Assembly (NCBI RefSeq): GCF_001552635.1 | Contig: NZ_BCRO01000031.1 | Coordinates: forward strand, 62,001-126,000 | Origin: Actinomadura hibisca NBRC 15177 | Lineage (GTDB): Bacteria > Actinomycetota > Actinomycetes > Streptosporangiales > Streptosporangiaceae | DNA length: 64,000 nucleotides | Direction of reading: 5' to 3' | Shown here: positions 24,991-33,035 of the stretch, one piece after another | Numbering within the stretch: position 1 is the stretch's first letter | Layout of the letters: each line of letters opens with the position of its first letter | Made by a program: the position numbers and the translations under genes | Notes under the pieces: generated by a model | Seen by the model: only the letters and a program-made list of their open reading frames with translations | What the model was told of the DNA's origin: nothing | Database searches by the model: none

Positions 24991-26087
24991 GTGACCTCGG
25001 CCAGCCGGGCGAACGTGACCGCCGAGTCGAAGGCCGCCGCGCCCGCCGAACCGGCGACGCCCTCGGCGTCGGCCAGCGCGGGGTCCAGCAGCCTGGCGGC
25101 GACGGCGTCGGCGAGCGAGCCCGGGTCGTCGGCCGCCACCAGCGCGCCCGTCCCGGGCGTCACCACCTCCGCCAGGCCAGGGATCTCGGTCGCCACCAGC
25201 GACCGGCCCACCGCCAGCGCCTCCAGCGCCGTCAGCGGCAGCCCCTCCCACCGCGAGGGGAGCACCATCACGTTGGACGCGGCCAGCCAGCGGCGGGTAT
25301 CGGCCACGGCGGGAACGAATATCACCCCCGGCCCCGCCTGCGCGCACAACCGGTCGACGTCGTCGCCGTCCCCCACCAGGGCCAGCACGGCTTCCGGGCA
25401 TCGGGCCCTGATCAGCGGCCAGGCGTCCAGCAGGACGTCCTGCCCCTTCTGCCGGGTCACCCGCCCGACGCACACCGCGATCGGCGTGTTCAGGGGGAGT
25501 CCGAGTTCCGCCCTGGCCGCCGCCCGGTCATCGGCGTCCATGGGATAGAAGCGGCGGCGGTCCACTCCGTTGCGGACCAGGTGGACGGGCCCGTGCACTC
25601 CGGCCCGCCGCCCCTGCTCCAGCTCGCCCTGCCCCACGCACACCAGCGCGTCGGCCCGGCGCGCCGCCAGCCTCTCCCAATGCAGGCTCGCCCGCCCTTG
25701 CACCCCACCGGCCGCGAGCCACGACCACCCATGCGGCTGGAAGATCACACGCCTCCCCGGCGCGACCAGCGGGAACCGCCCCACCAGCCCCGCCTTGGAG
25801 GAGTGCAGATGCACCACGTCGGGATCGAACCGCTCGACGAGGGCGCGCAGCCGCGACGCCTCGCCCAGCATCCCGGGCCCCGGCGAGCGCCGCGCCCGCC
25901 ACGGCAGATGGTCGATCCCGGCCGCCGCGAGGTCGGCGGCCAGCTCGCCTTCACCGGGGCACGCCACCGCCACCCGCCAGCCGCGCCGCACCTGCTCGCG
26001 CGCGGCCTGGACGACGTAGACCGCCACACCGCCGTGCGTCGGCTGGCTGACGTGCAGCACGCGCAAAGGGAACGGCATCGTGCTCAC
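24768..26087 (-). CDS. GT4-family glycosyltransferase, last gene of the polysaccharide operon
   Basis: 439 aa, GTG start within a GTGA overlap with the upstream gene. GT-B fold: an N-terminal H-V-S-Q-P-T-H-G-G-V-A-V-Y acceptor domain, V-G-R-V-T-R-Q-K-G-Q-D near 205-215, and the E-x7-E nucleotide-sugar motif in S-R-W-E-G-L-P-L-T-A-L-E-A (~285). The family fold ends near residue ~370. The remaining ~70 Gly/Ala/Val residues are simply the antisense of the hydrolase's Pro/Ser/Thr tail, so the extension may be functionally neutral. It adds a sugar from a nucleotide donor to the lipid-linked repeat unit on the cytoplasmic side. Donor unknown. Confidence 0.87.
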   Translation of the reverse strand: MSTMPFPLRVLHVSQPTHGGVAVYVVQAAREQVRRGWRVAVACPGEGELAADLAAAGIDHLPWRARRSPGPGMLGEASRLRALVERFDPDVVHLHSSKAGLVGRFPLVAPGRRVIFQPHGWSWLAAGGVQGRASLHWERLAARRADALVCVGQGELEQGRRAGVHGPVHLVRNGVDRRRFYPMDADDRAAARAELGLPLNTPIAVCVGRVTRQKGQDVLLDAWPLIRARCPEAVLALVGDGDDVDRLCAQAGPGVIFVPAVADTRRWLAASNVMVLPSRWEGLPLTALEALAVGRSLVATEIPGLAEVVTPGTGALVAADDPGSLADAVAARLLDPALADAEGVAGSAGAAAFDSAVTFARLAEVTYGLVGDPAADGEGVDVVAPEVAGIGAGPLLVGAEGVSAVGAGSGRVGVDRVGAGSGAAGVDGSDEAGSGVPCG

Positions 26088-27235
26088 GCGTCCGAACTAT
26101 TGCGCGGACGGTCACCCGGGCAGCTCCGGAGAGCGCCGTCGCGGTGCCGCTGCTTGAAGTCGCGCAGCCGCGCCCGGCCCAGCTCGCCCGCGACGTAGTG
26201 GGCCGCCAGCGCGGACCGCCCCAGCAGCAGGTGCTCGTTGCGGACCGGCGTCGGCCGCCACTTCAGCTTGTAGCTCTCCGCCCCGCGCAGGAAGTTCAGC
26301 ACGGGCCTGTCCCGCTCGACGGCGTACTCCAGGTCCTGCCGCACCAGCATGAGCGACACGTCCACCCGGTCGCGCAACCCCGGATCGCAGCCGAACAGGT
26401 AGCCGCCGACGAAGTCGCCGCCGACCAGCACCAGGTCGGCGGCGACCAGCTCGCCGTCCCGCCGGTACTGGAACAGCTCCGCCTGCCCCTGCCCGATCAT
26501 GGCGGTGACGGCCTCGGCGAGGTGCCGCCGGAACCGGTCGCTCATGTGCTCGGGGTTGATGCCGCGGTCCCGCCACTGCCGGATGTGCAGGTCGAGCAGC
26601 TCGTGCACCGCCGGCGCGGCCTGGTCGGCGGGCGTGGGGAGGACCGCGAGACGGCAGGCGTCGATCTTGCGCAGGCGGGCGCGCGTCTTGCTGGCGGTGC
26701 GTCCGGGCAGCCGCCCGAGGAACGCGGCGACGTCGGAGGCGGGCAGTTGCAGGCACATCGACGCCGGGACGCGCCACGTCGGCCGGGGCCAGTGCGCGGC
26801 CAGCAGGCCGACGGCGGCGGAGGGGCGGACCTCGGGGAAGCTGAGCACGTGCCAGCCGGGCTCGTCCATGAGCGCCGCGGCCATGCGCTTGGCGGCCTGG
26901 GGGGCGTGCTCGGGGTCGAGGAGCACGTCGCTGAAGTCGCTCTGCGCGGCGGCGAGGGGTTCGAGGACCTGGCAGCCCCAGCGGCGCTTCATCAGCAGCG
27001 CGGCCGCGCCGACCAGCTGGTCGTTGCGCCGCACCAGCACCAGCCGCAGCCGTCCGGAGGAACCGTAGTGGTGCCACCAGGACCTGATCCAGGCGTGGGT
27101 CTGGAACGGCGTGGCCTCCGGGCAGCGCTCGTGCAGCTCCTGCCACTGCGCGGCCACGCGGAGCAGCGCCGTCTCGTTGCGGCACACCTCGGCGGACCAG
27201 GTCGCGGCGCGGGGGTGTGCGGTACTGGTGGTCAT
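26084..27235 (-). CDS. CelD/BcsL-family GNAT acyltransferase (Acetyltransf_6)
   Basis: 383 aa from the ATG at 27235, which overlaps the previous stop as ATGA; the open frame continues upstream but there it is a shadow of the Wzz-like gene. Segments typical of the FemAB/CelD-type double GNAT fold are visible: T-P-F-Q-T-H-A-W near 45, L-V-A-A-D-L-V-L near 280, and F-L-R-G-A-E-S-Y-K-L-K-W near 330, a hallmark of the COG5653 group. Members occur in cellulose and exopolysaccharide operons and probably acylate the sugar or lipid intermediate. Cytoplasmic. Acyl donor unknown. Confidence 0.83.
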   Translation of the reverse strand: MTTSTAHPRAATWSAEVCRNETALLRVAAQWQELHERCPEATPFQTHAWIRSWWHHYGSSGRLRLVLVRRNDQLVGAAALLMKRRWGCQVLEPLAAAQSDFSDVLLDPEHAPQAAKRMAAALMDEPGWHVLSFPEVRPSAAVGLLAAHWPRPTWRVPASMCLQLPASDVAAFLGRLPGRTASKTRARLRKIDACRLAVLPTPADQAAPAVHELLDLHIRQWRDRGINPEHMSDRFRRHLAEAVTAMIGQGQAELFQYRRDGELVAADLVLVGGDFVGGYLFGCDPGLRDRVDVSLMLVRQDLEYAVERDRPVLNFLRGAESYKLKWRPTPVRNEHLLLGRSALAAHYVAGELGRARLRDFKQRHRDGALRSCPGDRPRNSSDA

Positions 27236-28056
27236 TCTCCGGCCTCCGCTGGCTTGGCCTTGCTCTTGCGCGCGCCGCCGCCCTGCGGGCGTCCCGCGCC
27301 CTGCGCCGCGCCGACCGCCGCGGCGCCGATCCCCGCCGTGGCGGGCTCGCGGCGGCGGCCCGCCGGGGTCCGGTCCCCCGCCTTCTGCGCGGCGGACTCG
27401 TCGGCGGAACCGCTCTGCTGGCAGTCCGTGTCGTGGCCGGTCGCCGGGGCGGGACGCCGCCTCCGGCCGCCGGGCCGGACGCTGACGCCGCTCACCATCG
27501 CCAGGACCGCCAGCAGCACGCCGGTCGCGGTGCCGACCAGCACGCTCAGCAGCAGGTTGGGCGAGGAGGGGGAGGCGGGCTCGGTGGCCGGGCTCATCGC
27601 GGCGACCTTGACGCGGGTGTCCTGCTCGTGGGCCTTGCCGTAGCTGACCACGGCGCTGGCGGCGGCGTTGGCGTACCGCGCCGCCTGCTCGGCGGTGCGG
27701 GCCTGCCCGGTGATGCGGATCAGCGGCGTCTCGGGCGAGGTGGACGCCTGGATGTGGGACCGGGCGTCCTCGACGACGGAGGGGGGCAGGGCCGGGGAGG
27801 CCCACGCCAGCGTGGCCGGGAGCGACGCCAGGCGGCCGTACGCCTGGGCGAAGCTGGTGGCCGCCGGGCCCGCGTCGGCGCTCTGCGCGACCACGATGAC
27901 GTGCGCCGACGCGCTGTAGGAGGGAGGCTTCACCAGTCCGTAGCCCAAGCCGCTCAGCAAGCCCGCGGCTATGAAGACGCTGGGCACGCCGATCCGGGCA
28001 GCGAGGCGGTTGACGGCCTGCCGGTTGTTGGGCATACGGGTCCTTTTCGTGTTCAT
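27232..28056 (-). CDS. Wzz-like polysaccharide chain-length/export protein
   Basis: 274 aa. Two membrane helices (~25-45 and ~170-190) flank a periplasm-side domain of ~125 residues, as in Wzz/polysaccharide co-polymerases. It starts with P-S-Y-S-A-S-A-H-V-I-V, the usual strand after the first helix. The cytoplasmic tail (190-274) is Arg/Gly/Ala-rich and lacks a tyrosine-kinase domain. It likely sets chain length with the ligase/polymerase and flippase. Both ends overlap neighbours by 4 nt (ATGA). Confidence 0.8.
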   Translation of the reverse strand: MNTKRTRMPNNRQAVNRLAARIGVPSVFIAAGLLSGLGYGLVKPPSYSASAHVIVVAQSADAGPAATSFAQAYGRLASLPATLAWASPALPPSVVEDARSHIQASTSPETPLIRITGQARTAEQAARYANAAASAVVSYGKAHEQDTRVKVAAMSPATEPASPSSPNLLLSVLVGTATGVLLAVLAMVSGVSVRPGGRRRRPAPATGHDTDCQQSGSADESAAQKAGDRTPAGRRREPATAGIGAAAVGAAQGAGRPQGGGARKSKAKPAEAGE

Positions 28057-29228
28057 AGCGAGAGGTGTTCACGCTGGGCGGGCAGGGTGGTCGAGCCGCT
28101 GTCGGCGGGGCCGCCGGAACCGCCGGGGCCGTCGGCGTCCGGAAGCGTCGGCGCGCCCCGGTACAGCGCGGTCAGGCGCGCGACCTGCGCGGCGACGCCG
28201 TACCGGGCGACGGCGGGCGGCGGCGCGAGGCGGGCGGGCGGTTGTTGCGACCGGCGCTCGATCGCCGCGCCGTACGCGTCGGCGCTGATGGGCAGCCGCT
28301 CGGCCGACGGGGCCTGCCAGGCGGGCAGGTCCTCCAGGGCGGGGCAGACCGAGTACAGCACCGGCAGGCCGCTGGCCAGGGCCTCCAGCACGCTGAGCCC
28401 GAACGTCTCCTGGGCGGAGGCGGTGGCGAACACGTCCATCGCCGACAGCGCCCCGGCGACGTCGCCGGTCTCGCCCGCGAAGACGATCCGGGACGCCGCG
28501 GGCGACCGCTCGGCGTGCCGCCGCAACGCGTCCGCCATGGGCCCGTCCCCGACGATCAGCAGCTTCGCCGTGGAGGTCGCGTCCATCGCGTCGATGAGCA
28601 CCTCGACGCCCTTGGTCGGCACCAGGCGGGCCACGGTGCCGACCACGAAGTCGTCCGCGCCGAGGCCCAGCCGCCGCCGCGCGGTCGCCCGCCGGTCCGG
28701 CCGGTAGGCGAAGGCGGCGGCGTCCACGCAGTTGGGGATCACCACCGTGCGCGAGCGCGGCACGCCCCAGCCGGCCAGCCGGTCCGCCACCGTGTCGGAG
28801 ACCGCGACGGTGGTGGTGCCCAGACGTTCGGTCGCCCGGTACAGCAGGCGGACGCCCCTGGTCGTGGCGCGGCCCTCGATGTGCCCCGCCCCCAGGGAGT
28901 GCTCGGTGGCGATGACGCGCCGGACGCCCGCCAGGCGCGCGGCGACCCGGCCGAAGACGCAGGCCCGGTACAGGTGGGTGTGCACCACGTCGTAGCGGCC
29001 GCGCCGCATCAGCCGCACCAGCTCGGGCAGGGCCGCCAGGTCGGTGTTGCCGCGCATGCCGATCCGGTGCACCGGGATGCCGAGCGCCTCCACCTCGCCG
29101 CTCAGCGTCCCGTCGCCGGTCAGGATCGCGACCTCGCAGGCCGCGGGCAGGTACCGCAGCAACAGCAGGAGTTGCTGCTCGGCACCGCCACGGTCGAGAC
29201 CGGTGATGACGTGCAGGACGCGCGTCAT
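28053..29228 (-). CDS. GT4-family glycosyltransferase
   Basis: 391 aa from the ATG at 29228 in an ATGA overlap. It begins V-L-H-V-I-T-G-L-D-R-G-G-A-E, the classic GT4 start. V-H-T-H-L-Y is in the acceptor domain, G-T-V-A-R-L-V-P-T-K-G opens the donor domain, and A-S-A-Q-E-T-F-G-L-S-V-L-E-A is the E-x7-E donor-phosphate motif (~300). A Pro/Gly/Ser tail follows. It builds the repeat unit with the other glycosyltransferase. Only two glycosyltransferases plus the priming enzyme lie in the operon, suggesting a short repeat unit or further enzymes elsewhere. Confidence 0.9.
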   Translation of the reverse strand: MTRVLHVITGLDRGGAEQQLLLLLRYLPAACEVAILTGDGTLSGEVEALGIPVHRIGMRGNTDLAALPELVRLMRRGRYDVVHTHLYRACVFGRVAARLAGVRRVIATEHSLGAGHIEGRATTRGVRLLYRATERLGTTTVAVSDTVADRLAGWGVPRSRTVVIPNCVDAAAFAYRPDRRATARRRLGLGADDFVVGTVARLVPTKGVEVLIDAMDATSTAKLLIVGDGPMADALRRHAERSPAASRIVFAGETGDVAGALSAMDVFATASAQETFGLSVLEALASGLPVLYSVCPALEDLPAWQAPSAERLPISADAYGAAIERRSQQPPARLAPPPAVARYGVAAQVARLTALYRGAPTLPDADGPGGSGGPADSGSTTLPAQREHLSL

Positions 29229-29935
29229 ACCCGCGCCTTCCAGCGCAGCTCGTGGCGCAGCAGCTTGGCGCGCATCCGCATGCGCCGGTCGCGGTCGCCG
29301 ACGTAGGTGCGCACGAGCGCGTGCGGACCGGCGTGGCTGTCCCAGATCGCGCAGCCGTAGGAGTATCCGGCGTTGGCGACCTCGCCCACCTCGCGGTCGG
29401 AGACGTGCCCGTAGGGGTAGGCGAACCCGGTGACCGGCCGGTCGAGGGCCTCCTCCAGCAGGGCGCGGCTGTCGTGCAGCTCCTGGCGCAGCTCGGGTTC
29501 GGTGGCCTTCGGCAGCGACAGGTGCTGCATACCGTGCGAGGCGATCTCGACGCCCCGGGTGGCGACGGCGCGGAGCTGCTGCATGTTCATCAGCGGCTTG
29601 CGCGGGCCCTCGTCCCAGGTGTTGTGGCCGCCGATCTGCCCGGCGACCATGAACACGGTGGCGTTGAAGCCGAACCGCGTCAGGACCGGCAGGGCGCGGG
29701 TGGCGAAGTCGGCGTACCCGTCGTCGAAGGTGAGCCCGACCAGCCCCCGCGTGCGGCCCTGCTCCTGGGCCTGGCGGAGCTCGTCCATGCTCACGCCCCG
29801 CAGGCCGCAACGGCTGAGCCAGCTCATCTGCTGGGTGAAGCGCCGGGGCGAGACGGTCACCAGGTGCGGGTCCTCCTCGACGTCGTCGACGGAGTGGTAC
29901 ATCAGCACGTAGGGCATGACGTCGGATCGGATCAC
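29225..29935 (-). CDS. NodB-type polysaccharide deacetylase
   Basis: 236 aa, GTG start within GTGA. Motif 1 T-F-D-D-G-Y (Asp71 base, Asp72 metal), motif 2 S-H-G-M-Q-H (His134 and His138, metal ligands), and Y-P-Y-G further on, the CE4 set. It removes N- or O-acetyl groups from sugars. There is no signal peptide, so it probably acts in the cytoplasm on the lipid-linked intermediate or is exported in another way. Its presence beside an acyltransferase suggests tuning of acetylation. Confidence 0.88.
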   Translation of the reverse strand: MIRSDVMPYVLMYHSVDDVEEDPHLVTVSPRRFTQQMSWLSRCGLRGVSMDELRQAQEQGRTRGLVGLTFDDGYADFATRALPVLTRFGFNATVFMVAGQIGGHNTWDEGPRKPLMNMQQLRAVATRGVEIASHGMQHLSLPKATEPELRQELHDSRALLEEALDRPVTGFAYPYGHVSDREVGEVANAGYSYGCAIWDSHAGPHALVRTYVGDRDRRMRMRAKLLRHELRWKARV

Positions 29936-31560
29936 TGCTGCCTCCCAGGCGCGGCGCTACCAGAGCTGCCGGTAGCGGGTTCATCGGGCGCGGGCCCGCC
30001 GAGGGCGCGGAGCCCCATCGCCGGCCGCCGCCCGCGGCCGGTGGCGGCCAGGACGGCGGCGAAGACCGACGCGACGACCCCCGCCCCGGCGACGAGCACG
30101 AGCAGGGGGGGAGTGGCGGGGGACAGGACGGCGGCCGTCACGGCACCGGCGGCCGAGCCGCACGCGGCGGCGGCCACCAGGCGCAGCAGGTCGCCGCCGA
30201 CGCGGGCCACCGAGATCCGCACGACGCGCGCGCGGACACCGGCCAGCAGCAGCACCGCCGACAGCGTGACCCCGGCGGCGTTGCCCGCCGCCAGCGCGAT
30301 CGTGCCCGCGCGCTCGACCAGCAGCGCGCCCGTCACGACCGTCACGCCCAGCCCGGCCGCGACCGCGAGGGCCGGCCGCCACAGCGGCTGGCTGCGGGCG
30401 AACAGCGCGCGCGCCGAGACGCCCAGCATCGACTGGCCCCACAGGCCCAGCGAGTAGACGCGCAGGACCGACGAGGTGCCCTCGGTGTCGTCGGCGGTGA
30501 AGTTCCCGTGCTGGAACAGCACCTGCACGATGGCGGGGGCGAAGGCCGTCAGGTAGGCGACCGCGCACAGCACGATGCCGCTGACGATGACGAGGTCGGC
30601 CTCGATGCGGTGACGGATCTCGCGGGTGTCGCGCTCGGCGGAGGCGCGCGCCAGGCGGGGGAAGGTCACCGTCACGATCAGCAGCGACAGCACCATCGGG
30701 ACCTGCGCGACCTTCTGCGCGTAGTTGAGGTGGGAGATGGAGCCCGCCGCGAGCCCCGAGCCGAGGAAACGCTCGACGAGCACCTGGGCCTGGCGCGTGA
30801 GGGTGTAGACGACGATGGGGAGGATCGCGGCCACGCTCAGCCGCGCGGCCTCGGCGGCGGCCTCGCCGCCGGTGTCGGCTCCCCCGGCCTCCGCCTTCTC
30901 ACGGGCGGGAGTGCGCAGCCGCGTGACGAACGCCGGGACCTGCACGGCGACCATCAGCACGCTCCCGCACGCCACGCCGATCGCGGCGCTGGTGATGCCC
31001 AGCGGCGCGGACAGCGCGGTGATCGCCGTCAGGATGCCGATGTTGTAGGCCATGTAGATGGAGGCGGGCGGGCCGAAGCAGTGGTGGGCGCGCAGCGTCG
31101 CGTTCATGAACCCGGCGATGCCGAAGGCGAGGATCGTCACCGACGTCCAGCGCACGCAGTGCACGGCGGGCGCGGGGTCGGCGAGCCCGGGGGCGAGCGC
31201 CGACACCAGCAGCGGCGCGGCCGCCGCGACGGTGATCGCGATCAGCGCCAGCGCCAGCGCCAGCCGGGGCAGGGCCGTGCGCACCAGCGACCGCACGCCC
31301 TGGGGCTGGAGCATCATGCGGGTGACGGCGGGCACCATGATCAGCGCCATGGCGTCCTCGATGAGCAGTGGGGAGACCGTCTCGGGGATCGTCCAGGACA
31401 CCAGGAACGCGTCGGTGCTGCTGCTGGCCCCGAAGCGGTGGGCCAGCACCAGGTCGCGGGCGAAGCCCAGCGCGGTGCCCGCGCCGATCAGCACCGCCGA
31501 CAACCCGGCCGCGCGCCCCAGCGAGCGGAGCTGCGGCTTCCGGGACGCCACGGCCGTCAC
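29932..31560 (-). CDS. MurJ/Wzx-like lipid-linked oligosaccharide flippase
   Basis: 542 aa from GTG 31560 in a GTGA overlap; the open frame extends far upstream as a shadow of the ligase gene. About 14 hydrophobic helices of the MATE-like MOP superfamily are visible. L-G-F-A-R-D-L-V-L-A-H-R-F-G near residue 32-45 is typical of MviN/MurJ proteins (charged Arg/Asp in helix 1), followed by S-S-S-T-D-A-F. It flips the lipid-linked unit across the membrane. Operon context favours a polysaccharide flippase over the cell-wall MurJ. Confidence 0.88.
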   Translation of the reverse strand: MTAVASRKPQLRSLGRAAGLSAVLIGAGTALGFARDLVLAHRFGASSSTDAFLVSWTIPETVSPLLIEDAMALIMVPAVTRMMLQPQGVRSLVRTALPRLALALALIAITVAAAAPLLVSALAPGLADPAPAVHCVRWTSVTILAFGIAGFMNATLRAHHCFGPPASIYMAYNIGILTAITALSAPLGITSAAIGVACGSVLMVAVQVPAFVTRLRTPAREKAEAGGADTGGEAAAEAARLSVAAILPIVVYTLTRQAQVLVERFLGSGLAAGSISHLNYAQKVAQVPMVLSLLIVTVTFPRLARASAERDTREIRHRIEADLVIVSGIVLCAVAYLTAFAPAIVQVLFQHGNFTADDTEGTSSVLRVYSLGLWGQSMLGVSARALFARSQPLWRPALAVAAGLGVTVVTGALLVERAGTIALAAGNAAGVTLSAVLLLAGVRARVVRISVARVGGDLLRLVAAAACGSAAGAVTAAVLSPATPPLLVLVAGAGVVASVFAAVLAATGRGRRPAMGLRALGGPAPDEPATGSSGSAAPGRQQ

Positions 31561-33035
31561 GGCGCGGTCACCGGCGCTCCGGCCGTCCCCTTCCCGGCGG
31601 GCGCGGTGGACGCGGCGGGCCGCACCCGCTCCCAGTTGAGCGCGCGCGCCGCGGCCAGCCCCAGCATGATCGAGGTCAGGACGCAGGTCGGGCCGCCCAG
31701 GTCGGAGTAGCCGAAGTTGATCATCAAGCCGCCGGTGAAGCCCACCGCGGCCAGCCAGGCCATGTCCTTGGCCGCCCGGCCCGCCCACAACCCGCGCAAC
31801 ACCAGCGCGAACAGCAGCAGGAACCCGGTGAGGCCGAGGACGCCCTGCTCGCTCAGCACCAGCAGGTACTGGTTGTGCGGCGACAGCAGCGGCTGGCGCA
31901 GGTAGCCGTTGACCGGGTCGTCGGTCTCGCTCGCGCCGGAGAGCTGGATGGGGGCGTAGGTGTCGCGGAAGGCCGGGAAGTTCTTCACCCCGACGCCGGT
32001 GACCGGATGGTCGCCCCAGATCGCGGTGGCCGTCCCCCACAGGCTGTAGCGGTCGTTGACCGACTGGTCGGGGTCGTCGACCGAGGCCGCGATCGAGCGG
32101 GTCCGGGAGGCGATGCTCTCCGAGCCCACGCCGAGGCCGCCGACCAGCACGACCGCCGCGGCGGCCACGCACAGCGCGGTCCGCAGCGCCACCCTGAGGT
32201 CGAACCACACCAGCATGATCAGCACCCCGGCGCCGACCGCGATCCAGCTGCCCCGGCTCAGCGACAGCAGCAGCCCGGCGGCCAGCACCGCCAGGGCCGC
32301 GAACGCGACGGCGCGCGCCCGGCCCGGCCGGGACAGGATGATCGCGACGACGACGAACACGGCGAACCCCGCCACCGTCGCCATCGCCATCACGTCGGTC
32401 GCGCCGAACGTGCCGACCGCCCGCACGTTGCGGCCCTCGAAGGACGCGCCGGTGCGGGTCACCGCCTGCCAGACGCCGTACCCGGCCTCCGCCACCCCGA
32501 CCACGACCACCGCGCCCGCGACGACGGCGACGTCGCGCCGGTCGCGCAGGGCGACGACGACGGCCAGGGGCACCAGCACGAAGATCTGCACGACGCGCAC
32601 GTAGCCGGGAAGGCTGGCCGCGACGTCCTGGGAGCAGATCGTGGAGACGGTGAGCGCGGCCACCAGCGGTCCGAACGCCAGCAGCACGACCGGCGCCAGC
32701 CGCCACCGGCGCAGCAGCGCCCAGCAGCCCGCGACCACGACCAGCAGCACGCTGGCGACGTCGCCCACGCTGACCTGCACGCCCGAGCCGAGACCGCTCG
32801 GACCGGGGGGAACGCACACGCACAGGGCCGTGGCGGCGACCAGCCAGCTCGCCCGGGGCTTGCCGATCTTCCGGCTCCACCGGTCCAGGCGTCGCCGCTT
32901 CGTGCGGCCGTCCGGCTCGGGCGCGCGGGGGGCGCAGCGGCACCGGCTCGGGCGGCCGTCGTCGCCCGCCCGGGGCGCCGCCACCCTGATGCCCTCGGCC
33001 CCGGTCCGGCCGGCCGATGACACCGGTGGGGTCAC
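31557..33035 (-). CDS. O-antigen ligase/polymerase family membrane protein
   Basis: 492 aa from GTG 33035 in a GTGA overlap. A cytoplasmic basic leader of ~55 residues is followed by 10-12 hydrophobic helices. The large extracellular loop (~310-380) contains H-P-V-T-G-V-G-V-K-N-F and S-P-H-N-Q-Y-L, the conserved H-N-x-x-L signature of Wzy/WaaL enzymes (PF04932). It polymerises or ligates the repeat unit outside the membrane. As there is no separate Wzy, it is likely the polymerase. Confidence 0.87.
   Translation of the reverse strand: MTPPVSSAGRTGAEGIRVAAPRAGDDGRPSRCRCAPRAPEPDGRTKRRRLDRWSRKIGKPRASWLVAATALCVCVPPGPSGLGSGVQVSVGDVASVLLVVVAGCWALLRRWRLAPVVLLAFGPLVAALTVSTICSQDVAASLPGYVRVVQIFVLVPLAVVVALRDRRDVAVVAGAVVVVGVAEAGYGVWQAVTRTGASFEGRNVRAVGTFGATDVMAMATVAGFAVFVVVAIILSRPGRARAVAFAALAVLAAGLLLSLSRGSWIAVGAGVLIMLVWFDLRVALRTALCVAAAAVVLVGGLGVGSESIASRTRSIAASVDDPDQSVNDRYSLWGTATAIWGDHPVTGVGVKNFPAFRDTYAPIQLSGASETDDPVNGYLRQPLLSPHNQYLLVLSEQGVLGLTGFLLLFALVLRGLWAGRAAKDMAWLAAVGFTGGLMINFGYSDLGGPTCVLTSIMLGLAAARALNWERVRPAASTAPAGKGTAGAPVTAP

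Noticed and set aside
26084..28072. A 662-codon fusion of a basic protein with the acyltransferase
   Set aside because: Codons above 27235 are a shadow of the Wzz-like gene. The ATGA overlap marks the true start.
29932..32943. A single 1003-codon leftward frame
   Set aside because: Only the part from 31560 downward is the flippase. The upstream part is a shadow of the O-antigen ligase gene, which has clear membrane helices and the H-N-x-x-L motif in another frame.
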